Notes: a model not told the origin generated them from the sequence alone. Shown: positions 1 through 6,758, numbered from the stretch's first letter. The stretch is 10,000 nt of DNA from Rheinheimera sp. (GCF_020217005.1 NZ_JAIWOI010000253.1:1-10000), one strand, 5' to 3'. Numbers and translations: made by a program.

Positions 1-454
1 ATTCTGATAAGTTGGTTTTTGCCAGAATAACGGCGCCAGCGGCACGTAATTGCGTAACTAAGGCGGCATCTTTGCTGGTTTTAAAGTCTTTTAACGCCAG
101 AGCACCAGCTGTGGTTGGCAGCTGATCTGCAGTGGCTATATTGGCTTTGAGTACGATCGGCAACCCGTGTAAAGCCGAGCGAATTTTTCCTGCTTTACGT
201 TCTGCATCCATTGCTGCTGCTTGCTGCAGGGCATCTGAGTTGATATCCACTATGGCATTGAGCTCAGGGCCTGCATCGTCTAAAGCGCTTATTTGCTGCA
301 AATAGTAGCGGGTCAGTTCAACTGAGCTTAACTGCTGTTGTTGCATGTAGTGGTTTGCTTGTTGCACTGTGATGTTCTGTAGTTGTACCGCGGCTTGACT
401 AACCTGACTGACAGAGCAGCACGCCAGTAGGCTGAGCAAAGATAAACGCATCAT
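1..454 (-). CDS. Exported amidase (amidase signature family), N-terminal part
   Basis: This is the first 151 codons of a gene that runs off the left edge. The family hydrolyses amide bonds with a Ser-cisSer-Lys triad. After a short hydrophobic leader the protein shows the typical N-terminal layout: a helical segment containing SSVELTRYYLQQI, then LNAIVDIN, then the core LHGLPIVLKANI, whose Lys fits the catalytic Lys of the family. It continues with TTAGALALKDF and GAVILAKTNLSE. The Ser residues of the triad lie beyond the edge. There are two ATGs in tandem (452-454 and 449-451), and a purine-rich AGAAGAGA lies just upstream on the minus strand. The leader has few residues before LLACC, so it could be a lipoprotein signal or an ordinary Sec signal peptide. 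The family assignment is firm; the substrate cannot be told. Confidence 0.88.
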   Translation of the reverse strand, partial: MMRLSLLSLLACCSVSQVSQAAVQLQNITVQQANHYMQQQQLSSVELTRYYLQQISALDDAGPELNAIVDINSDALQQAAAMDAERKAGKIRSALHGLPIVLKANIATADQLPTTAGALALKDFKTSKDAALVTQLRAAGAVILAKTNLSE

Positions 455-578
455 GTTTCTCTTCTGTGATTATTTTATGAACTAACAATTAGTGAAAGGT
501 TATGAAGTTGCAATAGTTCTGAGTTAAAACAACAAATTAGCAGGTCTGGACTGGTATCAGGAAACAATGGATGACGAG

Positions 579-604
579 GAGCTCCACCCCAAAGGGCGGC
601 GCTC
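579..604 (-). terminator. GC-rich hairpin downstream of the BON lipoprotein gene
   Basis: Read as minus-strand RNA, this forms GAGC-g-CCGCCC, loop TTTG, GGGTGG-a-GCTC. That is ten pairs, one of them a G-U wobble, with one internal mismatch. It starts about ten bases after the BON gene stop. No T-run follows, so it is not a textbook intrinsic terminator. It could instead protect the 3' end or assist factor-dependent termination before the amidase gene. Confidence 0.35.
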
Positions 605-613
605 AATCACTTA

Positions 614-979
614 TCAGTTGATACTTAGCTCGTCATGTACAGCTTTTACACCAACAACCCCTTCTGTGATAAGTATGGCCTGATTAATCTGGCTTTGGCT
701 GTTTAACACTCCGGTTAGCAACACATCACCTTTTGTCGACACCACTGTGATGTCGAAATTTTTTAACTCCTCATCCCGCAATAAAGCAGTTTTGACATCA
801 TTACTGATGTTTGCATCTGAAATGGCGACAGGAACTGCACTGTCAGCCACCGGAGCTACAGCGGATTTGTCTTCTGCAGCAGTCGCGCCTGGATAGGTGG
901 GTGTTGATTGATCACATGAGCTTAGGGCAAGAGCCGCAACTATGATCAGGGATGAAGTAAAACCAGTAGATAAGTGCAT
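614..979 (-). CDS. BON-domain lipoprotein (OsmY-like)
   Basis: A 121-residue protein with a lipoprotein signal: a hydrophobic stretch followed by the lipobox LSSC (Cys at residue 22). A disordered Ala/Pro/Thr-rich linker spans about residues 23-52, and a single BON domain fills residues 55-121 (SNDVKTALLRDEEL, then GDVLLTGVL, ending GVKAVHDELSI). BON domains are thought to bind membranes or phospholipids in envelope stress proteins such as OsmY, which carries two copies; this protein has one. The start at 979 is chosen because AAAGGAGA lies just upstream and the signal peptide begins there. An in-frame ATG further upstream (to 1036) would bury the signal. Asp follows the lipidated Cys, which in E. 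coli is an inner-membrane retention signal. The domain call is firm and the role is general. Confidence 0.87.
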   Translation of the reverse strand: MHLSTGFTSSLIIVAALALSSCDQSTPTYPGATAAEDKSAVAPVADSAVPVAISDANISNDVKTALLRDEELKNFDITVVSTKGDVLLTGVLNSQSQINQAILITEGVVGVKAVHDELSIN

Positions 980-1155
980 AAACGTCTCCTTTGGTCCTAA
1001 CCTCACTGGAGGCTGGATCTGTTGACAGTGCCTCAAGTTGGTTGTGATGTCTGTGCGCCAGCGAACCAGATTTTTTTGCTGCTGTGAAATACTTGCGTCT
1101 TTTAAGCTAACTAAGGTAAAACGGCAAAATAGCGGAAACTATAAGGTCTATTGTT

Positions 1156-1551
1156 GTGACATCAGCACAAGTGAAAGCGTTAACCGACCATTTGATTGCA
1201 CTGGAACTGCAGCTACAGCAGCCTGAAACAAGGCGAAATCGAGGGCTGTTAAATCAGCTGTTGGCCAGAAATTTTGAAGAAATCGCCTCATCAGGCGTAC
1301 ATTTTGATAAAGCCCATGTGTTGCAACGTTTACCGGAAGAACAGGCACCTAGTGTCGAAGCTTTTGATTTTGAAGTACGGCTATTATCTTTTGATCTGGC
1401 TCAAGTCTTATATAAAGCCAAGGTACGAAAAGTCGGGGAGATGCACAGCAAAGTGTCTCTGCGAAGCTCTCTATGGCAACTTAATAGTCTGGGATGGCAG
1501 ATGGTTTTCCATCAGGGCACAGCTGTGTTGCCATCAAGTGGGCCTCTCTAA
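1156..1551 (+). CDS. DUF4440 / NTF2-like small protein
   Basis: A 131-residue soluble protein with no signal peptide. It matches the DUF4440 branch of the NTF2-like fold: an N-terminal helix (LTDHLIALELQLQ), then the family-typical RRNRGLLNQLLARNFEEIASSG around residues 26-47, and beta strands ending in SLWQLNSLGWQMVFHQGT. Members of this fold form a cone-shaped pocket used for binding or simple catalysis; no specific activity can be read here. The start is GTG at 1156, supported by AAGG at 1143-1146 nine bases upstream. The stop codon abuts the ATG of the GNAT remnant at 1552, so the two were probably one operon with coupled translation. The family call is good; the function is unknown. Confidence 0.8.
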   Translation: MTSAQVKALTDHLIALELQLQQPETRRNRGLLNQLLARNFEEIASSGVHFDKAHVLQRLPEEQAPSVEAFDFEVRLLSFDLAQVLYKAKVRKVGEMHSKVSLRSSLWQLNSLGWQMVFHQGTAVLPSSGPL

Positions 1552-1978
1552 ATGCAGCATTAGGCGATACAGACTCTGGAGCCAGATGATGCAGATGCAG
1601 TGTTGCAGTTCGAACTTAGCCACAAAAACCTCTTTGGACAACGTATCGAAGCAAGGCCAAATATATTTTCTCAGCCTGAAGCAGTCGGACTGAACATTGC
1701 TGAATTTATGCTGTTAAAGCGGCAGGCATTGGTCCGGCAGAGGAGTTGCCAGCTTTGTATTAGCTGGTTTAATCCTGCAAGCAAAGCAAAGCAAAGCAAA
1801 GCAAAGCAAAGCAAAGCAAATGCGACTGACATTATTATCTGCCTGCATCTCAACAGAAAATCCGGCTTCGGCTCGGGTGTTAACAAAAGCGGGGTTTCAG
1901 CAGATGGAAGTTATACCGCAAATAGCCATAGTACAAGGCAAAACTCTTGCCGGGTATCTGACGTGGCTAAAACTCTAA
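1552..1978 (+). pseudogene. Decayed GNAT N-acetyltransferase
   Basis: The remnant starts at the ATG that abuts the upstream stop codon. The fourth codon is TAG (1561-1563). In the same frame the N-terminal GNAT part follows (LEPDDADAVLQFELS, then FGQRIEARP, IAEFMLLK). From about 1716 the similarity seems to continue in another frame (AAGIGPAEELPALY) and then hits a TAG at 1761-1763. The C-terminal part is intact in a third frame from 1811 to the stop at 1976-1978 (AKQMRLTLLSACISTENPAS, then ARVLTKAGFQQME). The central strand and helix carrying the Q/RxxGxG/A acetyl-CoA loop are missing, with a (GCAAA)8 tract in their place. One nonsense codon, frame breaks and loss of the core make it non-functional. 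The good preservation of both ends suggests recent decay. A peptide read through the tract (1600-1986) is not a sensible protein. Confidence 0.82.
1781..1820 (+). repeat. (GCAAA)8 pentanucleotide tandem repeat
   Basis: Eight perfect GCAAA units, preceded by a partial GCAA at 1777-1780. The tract sits inside the GNAT remnant at the junction between its N- and C-terminal halves. The last bases read GCA AAG CAA ATG (Ala-Lys-Gln-Met) in the frame of the C-terminal half. The tract may therefore have grown from native codons. A perfect 40-bp array with a 5-bp unit is prone to slipped-strand changes, each of which shifts the reading frame. Confidence 0.97.
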
Positions 1979-2005
1979 ACCATTAAAACATCATTTAAAT
2001 TCTTC

Positions 2006-2036
2006 TTGACCTCAAGTTAACCTGAGCTATTACAGT
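2006..2036 (+). promoter_or_regulatory. SoxR-type operator within a 19-bp-spacer promoter
   Basis: The 18-bp dyad CCTCAAGTTAACCTGAGC at 2010-2027 matches the E. coli soxS operator (CCTCAAGTTAACTTGAGG) at 16 of 18 positions; the left half and the centre are identical. It lies between a -35 TTGACC (2006-2011) and a -10 TACAGT (2031-2036) separated by 19 bp. This over-long spacer is the hallmark of MerR-family promoters, which the regulator untwists for activation. It lies 51 bases upstream of the exporter's start codon. Another MerR-family member cannot be fully excluded, but the half-site is that of SoxR. No soxR gene is in the window. Confidence 0.85.
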
Positions 2037-2087
2037 GGCGCGGATTTTAGTTCTGTGCACTAAGTACTGTAGAGGGAGAGTTTGGTT

Positions 2088-2990
2088 ATGAGTTCAGTTG
2101 TAAGTCGTTGGTATGATCCCTGGTTAACCGCTTTAGCCCCGCTGATTTGGGGCAGTACTTATGTTGTAACTACAGAGTTTTTACCTCCTGACGTGCCTTT
2201 ATTATCTGCGGCTTTACGTACTTTGCCGGTCGGACTTTTGATCTTGCTGTGGTTACGACAGCTGCCGGCGGCTGGCTGGTGGGGGAAAATATTTTTGTTG
2301 GGCTTTTTAAATATCGGTGTCTTTCAGGCGCTACTTTTTGTTGCCGCTTATCGTTTGCCTGGTGGGGTCGCAGCCACTGTCGGTGCTATTCAGCCATTAG
2401 TGGTATTGCTGTTAAGTTGGGCTTTACTTGGTGGCCATACGTCCTGGTTAAGTTGGGTTGCGGCCTTGTCAGGTTTGGCTGGTGTGGCTATGTTAGTGCT
2501 TGGACCTGCAGCTCAATTAGATAGCCTGGGTGTGTTTGCCGCGGCTATTGGTGCTTTGGCTATGGCCTGCGGCACTCTTTTGACGAAAAAATGGCAGCCT
2601 CCTGTCAATGCGCTGGTACTGACCAGTTGGCAGCTGACTGTGGGTGGCCTTTTCCTGTTGCCTCTGGCCTTTAGTGTGGAAACTCTGCCGCAACGCCTGA
2701 GCCTGACTCATATCCTGGGTTACCTATGGCTGGGCTTGATTGGCACAGGGCTCACCTACGTATTCTGGTTAAGGGGAGTGATGAGAATGCCAGCCAGTGC
2801 TGTGACAGGTTTTAGTTTGCTGAGTCCTTTAAGTGCTACTGTGCTGGGGTTTTTGCTCCTGGATCAGCAGCTGACTGTACTGCAGAGCCTGGGTATGGCT
2901 TTGGTGCTTGCTGGTGTCTGGCTAGGTCAGCATAAAGCCGCGATACTGATACCCAAGCCCACTCGCAGTATAGAAAAAAGGCAACTTTGA
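2088..2990 (+). CDS. PecM-like EamA/DMT-family exporter
   Basis: A 300-residue inner-membrane protein of the drug/metabolite transporter superfamily. It has about ten hydrophobic segments in two EamA halves (roughly residues 10-138 and 147-282). The N-terminal half (PLIWGSTYVVTTEFLPPD, then GFLNIGVFQALLFVAAYRLP, then GGVAATVGAIQPL) closely resembles PecM of Dickeya/Erwinia, the proposed exporter of the blue pigment indigoidine. The start is ATG 2088, with GGGAG at 2074-2078; an in-frame TTG at 2082 is less likely. The gene lies directly behind the SoxR-type promoter and is followed after 73 bases, without a terminator, by the NTF2-like gene. Export of a small redox-active or pigment-like molecule is inferred. 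The family is firm; the substrate is unknown. Confidence 0.9.
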   Translation: MSSVVSRWYDPWLTALAPLIWGSTYVVTTEFLPPDVPLLSAALRTLPVGLLILLWLRQLPAAGWWGKIFLLGFLNIGVFQALLFVAAYRLPGGVAATVGAIQPLVVLLLSWALLGGHTSWLSWVAALSGLAGVAMLVLGPAAQLDSLGVFAAAIGALAMACGTLLTKKWQPPVNALVLTSWQLTVGGLFLLPLAFSVETLPQRLSLTHILGYLWLGLIGTGLTYVFWLRGVMRMPASAVTGFSLLSPLSATVLGFLLLDQQLTVLQSLGMALVLAGVWLGQHKAAILIPKPTRSIEKRQL

Positions 2991-3063
2991 GTTTCCAGAA
3001 CAGAACTGGTGTTTTAGTGAGTTTTTGTTGATGATCTGTGTTTTCTCCCAAGGATATAAGCTG

Positions 3064-3435
3064 ATGACAGAACATAAACCAGAAACTGCAGCTGAATTGG
3101 TGCAACGACAGCTGGAGGCCTACAACAGTAAAAATGTTCAAGCCTGGCTTGCTTGCTATGACGCCGACGCTATACAGCTGGATTTCCAGGGTACAGTTTT
3201 AGCTCAAGGTCACGAGCAAATGCGCCAGCGTATCAGCCAACGTTTTACTGAGCCTGATCTTCAGGCAAAGCTATTAAACCGCATGGAGATGGCGGATTGG
3301 GTGATTGATCATGAACTTATTCAGCGCAATTTCCCTGAAGGGCGGGGGCAGGTCGAAATGTTGTGTAGTTATCAGGTCAAACAGGGCCTGATTGTCAAAG
3401 CCCTGTTTCAATTGGGGGAGCCCATGCTGTTCTGA
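3064..3435 (+). CDS. SnoaL/NTF2-like protein, probable partner of the exporter
   Basis: A 123-residue soluble protein with the NTF2-like / steroid delta-isomerase-like fold. It has an N-terminal helix with VQRQLEAYNSKNVQAWLACY, then DADAIQLDF, GHEQMRQRISQRF, a central strand around VIDHELIQRNFPEGRG, and a C-terminal sheet (VEMLCSYQVKQGLIVKALFQL). In this fold the cone-shaped pocket may bind or isomerise small hydrophobic molecules; no specific activity can be assigned. The start at 3064 is chosen because AAGGA (3050-3054) lies nine bases upstream. The in-frame ATG at 3025 lacks such a site and would add residues unlike the family. The gene lies between the exporter and a strong terminator, so it is probably cotranscribed from the SoxR-type promoter. 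It is not a close copy of the other NTF2-like gene at 1156. Confidence 0.82.
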   Translation: MTEHKPETAAELVQRQLEAYNSKNVQAWLACYDADAIQLDFQGTVLAQGHEQMRQRISQRFTEPDLQAKLLNRMEMADWVIDHELIQRNFPEGRGQVEMLCSYQVKQGLIVKALFQLGEPMLF

Positions 3436-3449
3436 TCTGTATTGTTGAT

Positions 3450-3475
3450 AGTGCGCTTTTCCAAAGCGCACTTTT
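3450..3475 (+). terminator. Intrinsic terminator ending the exporter unit
   Basis: A perfect ten-base stem AGTGCGCTTT / AAAGCGCACT with a three-base loop (TCC), followed by TTTT. It begins 15 bases after the NTF2-like gene stop. The stem also lies just beyond the 3' end of the convergent regulator gene, but the minus-strand side lacks a clear T-run. Confidence 0.9.
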
Positions 3476-3492
3476 GTCTATCAGGCAGCTGT

Positions 3493-5625
3493 TTACTTAG
3501 TGCTCTGTGTCACAGGTTCCAGTTTATAAATGTCGCCTTTGGGCACACCGGCTTTGACATAAAACAGCTGCTGGTTTTGTATGCTGTACTGATGCACAAA
3601 TCGCTCTGGTGTAGACAGCAGCAGAGTGTTTTCCTGGTTGTTTAACTGATACTGACGTATGCCTTGTCCTTGCTGATAGTAATAAATCTTATCCTCAGAC
3701 AAGCTCCAGTTTAGCCAGTTGATTTTGTTAAAGTCGGCGATCAGCAGCTGTTCCTGGCCTGTGGTTAGATTGAGCAAAAACAAGCCATCCTGGTGAAACT
3801 TGCTGAAATACAGCTGGTCTTTTTGCAGATAGCCACTGTAGCCACCTTGCTGAGTCAGTTGCTTGCTACTTGCCGATTGTAAATCCAGCTGCCATAACTG
3901 CCAGTCAGCATTTTGTTTACTGCTGTAAATAATGCCTGAACCGTCAGCGGTCCAGTTGGCGACTTCCACTTGTTTATCCGGCGCAACCAAGACCCTGCTC
4001 TGGCCTGAGGCGATCATCAACTGCCACAAAGCGCCGTCTTTGGTAAAAATCAGTGACTCACCATCAGGTGACCATTGCAGCCGGACAAAGGCAGGATAGC
4101 CAGGTAAATCAGCCAGTTGGTATTCGTTTTGTCCCACAGGTTGTAGCCAGATTTGCTCTTTACCACTACGCTGACTTAAAAAAGCTAAGTCCCCTTTATG
4201 GTTCACTTCTGGCATGCGGTCAATTTTACTGCTGCCGATGCGGATCCTGGCTTTATTGGCCGTGAAATCATGTTGCCAAATGTCTGAATCCAGTTCGTAA
4301 TCCGCGTAATAAATCTGTTGGTTCACCACGGCGAGCGACTGCACAGTGCGACCGGTATAAAATAAAAACTCCAGCTGTTCGCTGTCCGTATCGTATTGCA
4401 AAAGTTCAGCATCTTTGCTTAGCAGTAATTTATCGCCTAACCAATCGATATTAGAGGCCTGCAGCGGTAAGGTCTTTTGTGTTAAAACGGCAAAGCTACT
4501 GCTATCCAGTATTACTACTAAGGTCTGTTGTTTTTCCAGATAACGTAACACGGCCAGTTTTTTACCGTCATCAGATTCGGCAAAAGCCAGATCTCCGGTG
4601 GGGCTTTCAGCGCTTAGCGGATTAGTGATTTGCTCTTTGGCCTGGGTATCCAAGCGGTAGCGGCTCAAAGCGTATGGTTGGGTTTTGTCCGCGCGGTCAC
4701 GTAGATAAAAGCCTTTACTGTCCTGTTGCCAGGCTATTTTCACTACTGAATCTGAGTGGCACTGAGCCACTGTTTTCTTCTGTTGCGTAGCTTCAAGTAA
4801 AAACCATTGCACCACACAAGCTTCAGGTTGTTGTATAACCTGGATCACTTGTAAGCCATCAGGGCTGATGGCCGCTGTAACCAGCTGTTTATCGTCAGAC
4901 AGGATTTGAGTTTTGCCTGTTTTTTGGCGTAAAACCAGCTGGTTAGTTTCTGTTCCGCCCGAGATGTACAGTAGCGTTGAGCCGTCTTTGCTCAGGCTGA
5001 CATCATAGTCAACGCCCTGAGCTGAGCTTATTGGCTGGGGCTCATTCAGATAAGGCGTGGGTAACTTTTCTGGTTCTGGCGCGAGCGTGATAAAAAACCA
5101 CAGTACAAAAAACAACAAAGGGGCAGTCCAGAGCACTGCAAGTACCAGTTTGGTTTTGAGGCCAGAGCTTGTTGCTGCAGCCGGGCTTCCCGCTGCTGTT
5201 TTTACTGCAGCCGCTGCTGCCACACTAACCGCTGGCTCGGCTGATGTATTGGCTTGTTGCTGCACAGTGTCCGGGGTTTCAGGCTGCTTTGTCGCTTGCG
5301 GGGTGACCGTCTGGCAAAGCCGATAACCTACTTTGGGCAGGGTTTCGATATACGGTGTACTGGGATCCAATTGTGCAAAGACTTTACGTAATAAAGATAC
5401 GGCTTTATTAATCGCACTTTCGCTGACCACCCGACCGTCCCAAAGCTGCTCAATCATTTGGTCGCGACTCAACTGACCATGATCTGCCGCGATAAAAAGA
5501 CTTAACAGCTGATAGGCCTGAGGGTCTAAATAGATAACTTCTGTTGCAGAGCGAAGTTCCCGGCTGCCGGGATCAAAGGTCAGTTGTCCTATCAAAACAG
5601 GCTGATGAGTGTGGTGTTCAGACAT
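3493..5625 (-). CDS. Membrane-bound winged-helix regulator with periplasmic PD40 propeller (CadC/ToxR-like)
   Basis: A 710-residue one-component regulator. Residues about 10-105 form an OmpR/ToxR-type winged-helix DNA-binding domain (LDPQAYQLLSLF, then LSRDQMIEQLWDGRVVSESA, INKAVSLLRKVF, ending in the wing TLPKVGYRL). An Ala/Gln/Thr-rich linker follows, then one membrane helix (about 159-181). The rest is periplasmic and made of beta-propeller blades of the TolB/PD40 kind: SPDG near 253, WSPDG near 517, WTADG near 557, and similar strands throughout. Family logic is that the outer domain senses a signal and the inner domain acts on nearby promoters. The start ATG (5623-5625) has only a weak site, CGGA. 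It is transcribed divergently from three exported hydrolases, which are the likely targets by position only. The signal is unknown. Confidence 0.88.
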   Translation of the reverse strand: MSEHHTHQPVLIGQLTFDPGSRELRSATEVIYLDPQAYQLLSLFIAADHGQLSRDQMIEQLWDGRVVSESAINKAVSLLRKVFAQLDPSTPYIETLPKVGYRLCQTVTPQATKQPETPDTVQQQANTSAEPAVSVAAAAAVKTAAGSPAAATSSGLKTKLVLAVLWTAPLLFFVLWFFITLAPEPEKLPTPYLNEPQPISSAQGVDYDVSLSKDGSTLLYISGGTETNQLVLRQKTGKTQILSDDKQLVTAAISPDGLQVIQVIQQPEACVVQWFLLEATQQKKTVAQCHSDSVVKIAWQQDSKGFYLRDRADKTQPYALSRYRLDTQAKEQITNPLSAESPTGDLAFAESDDGKKLAVLRYLEKQQTLVVILDSSSFAVLTQKTLPLQASNIDWLGDKLLLSKDAELLQYDTDSEQLEFLFYTGRTVQSLAVVNQQIYYADYELDSDIWQHDFTANKARIRIGSSKIDRMPEVNHKGDLAFLSQRSGKEQIWLQPVGQNEYQLADLPGYPAFVRLQWSPDGESLIFTKDGALWQLMIASGQSRVLVAPDKQVEVANWTADGSGIIYSSKQNADWQLWQLDLQSASSKQLTQQGGYSGYLQKDQLYFSKFHQDGLFLLNLTTGQEQLLIADFNKINWLNWSLSEDKIYYYQQGQGIRQYQLNNQENTLLLSTPERFVHQYSIQNQQLFYVKAGVPKGDIYKLEPVTQSTK

Positions 5626-5664
5626 AAATCAAAAATCCGCAAGAGGCTGTAGCTAGGGGTAAGC

Positions 5665-5679
5665 TTTTTATCATAAAAA
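5665..5679. promoter_or_regulatory. AT-rich perfect dyad in the divergent intergenic region
   Basis: TTTTTAT-C-ATAAAAA is a perfect 7+1+7 inverted repeat between the regulator gene and the hydrolase genes. It contains -10-like elements on both strands (TATCAT forward, TATGAT reverse) but no convincing -35 partners. It is a candidate operator for the winged-helix regulator or simply a promoter core; the function is inferred. Confidence 0.4.
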
Positions 5680-5711
5680 TGTCCGGAACTCTTGTGTTCT
5701 TATTGCCTTTT

Positions 5712-5728
5712 TCTGATGCACCATCAGA
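5712..5728 (+). promoter_or_regulatory. Small perfect hairpin/dyad upstream of the hydrolase start
   Basis: TCTGATG-CAC-CATCAGA has seven perfect pairs around a three-base centre and lies 23 bases before the ATG of the first hydrolase. The ribosome binding site GAGGAAG (5737-5743) follows it. It could be an operator in DNA or a leader hairpin in RNA. GTTTT follows on the plus strand and an A-rich stretch precedes it, so weak terminator activity is also possible. Confidence 0.4.
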
Positions 5729-5750
5729 GTTTTAGCGAGGAAGAACCAGA

Positions 5751-6758
5751 ATGAACCCATTAAAGTGGCTGCTATTGTGTGTAGTGTTCGGTTTTGCCAG
5801 TGCATCAGAAATCAAAGCTGCGGCCTTACCTGAAGGCGTTAGGATCATTAAAGCTGGCGGTGCAGAGTTTCAGCTACGTTTTGCCGGGTTAGAGCACAAA
5901 GGTCCGGCTGTGGTATTGCTGTCAGGCCCTAATGAGCACTGGCATAGTGACAGTGGCTGGTTTGCTTTGTTGCAACCCGTGCTGGCCACTAAATACCGAA
6001 CTTATGCTGTGGATAGATTGGGGCAGGGCTTAAGTTCAGAAGTCAATAATCCGTCCTATAGTCGCTTTGCAAAGGACTTAGCTGTAGTGATGTCTGAGTT
6101 GAATGAAAGTGAAATACTCTTGCTCAGCTTTGCCAGTAGTTCTATATCCAGTTTGTTATTGGCGCAGCAGAATTCAGTACTGAAGATCCAGGGGCTGCTA
6201 CTGATTGACCCTGACATACCTTTGCCTCACTCTATTGCTTTGTATAAAGGTTATCCGGCTGACTGGTATAAAGCTAATCTGGCGGAGTTGTTACCTGCGC
6301 TAAAAACCGGGATCTGGACAGAGCGTACTGCTAAAAAACTGCAGCAAGAACGGCAACAGGTGCAAAAGCTTATACCTGAACATTATGCAAGTCTGATGGA
6401 CTGGGGCTATTTTGATTTTATGGCGCAACTAAGGCTGCGAATTGAACGACAACAAAGCAGGGCAAAGGAAATTGCTGCCTATGCCGCAGATTTAGATCTG
6501 TACCAACAGCTACCTCTTTACTCTAGTCGACCTGTGTCCGTACTCAATACAGACTTCGAGCAAAAACAACTGATGCTAAACCCTGCACAAAAGTCCGAAA
6601 TTCAAGCCTGGCAACGAGAAGGCGATGAATGGAGTCAACTGCAGGCAAAACGCTCAGGAGGCCAGTATATTGAGCTGCAACACTCAGATCATTTAGTTAT
6701 TTTTCAGAGGCCTGCTGTGGTAATACAGGCCGTGGACTGGTTGATGGCATTGCCATAA
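5751..6758 (+). CDS. Exported alpha/beta-hydrolase-like protein with atypical nucleophile elbow
   Basis: A 335-residue protein with a Sec-type signal peptide (hydrophobic core at residues 5-18, cleavage probably near 25). The alpha/beta-hydrolase fold is visible: AVVLLSGPNEHWHSDSGW (oxyanion strand and loop, 53-70), YAVDRLGQGLSS (85-96), then EILLLSFASSSISSLLLA (121-138), where the nucleophile elbow should be, LLIDPD, an acid-bearing strand PVSVLNTDFE (Asp 268), and HSDHLVIFQRP with a plausible catalytic His 314. The canonical GxSxG is absent. Aligned to the PldB-like neighbour, the nucleophile position falls on Ala 128, with Ser at 129-131 as alternatives. It may use a shifted Ser or be inactive. 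The start is supported by GAGGAAG seven bases upstream. It is the first of three exported hydrolase genes in a row; the substrate is unknown. Confidence 0.78.
   Translation: MNPLKWLLLCVVFGFASASEIKAAALPEGVRIIKAGGAEFQLRFAGLEHKGPAVVLLSGPNEHWHSDSGWFALLQPVLATKYRTYAVDRLGQGLSSEVNNPSYSRFAKDLAVVMSELNESEILLLSFASSSISSLLLAQQNSVLKIQGLLLIDPDIPLPHSIALYKGYPADWYKANLAELLPALKTGIWTERTAKKLQQERQQVQKLIPEHYASLMDWGYFDFMAQLRLRIERQQSRAKEIAAYAADLDLYQQLPLYSSRPVSVLNTDFEQKQLMLNPAQKSEIQAWQREGDEWSQLQAKRSGGQYIELQHSDHLVIFQRPAVVIQAVDWLMALP

Noticed and set aside
481..493. Dyad ACTAA-CAA-TTAGT upstream of the amidase gene
   Set aside because: The arms are only five bases and AT-rich; this is expected by chance in such a region.
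1031..1039. CCTCAAGTT, a SoxR half-site-like sequence in front of the DUF4440 gene
   Set aside because: The second half of the dyad is absent and no promoter with a 19-bp spacer fits.
1022..1050. Perfect -35 TTGACA upstream of the DUF4440 gene
   Set aside because: The hexamer 17 bp downstream (TGATGT) is a poor -10, so the promoter is not supported.
1038..1226. Short plus-strand open frame overlapping the DUF4440 start
   Set aside because: No domain or binding site, and it conflicts with the well-supported DUF4440 frame.
1671..1886. Minus-strand open frame with repeated LLCFA residues
   Set aside because: It is the reverse reading of the GCAAA tract and of the GNAT remnant; it has no homology or start signals.
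1600..1986. Plus-strand 128-residue open frame as a real gene
   Set aside because: It begins inside the GNAT N-terminal part, leaves homology before the repeat and reads the C-terminal part in the wrong frame.
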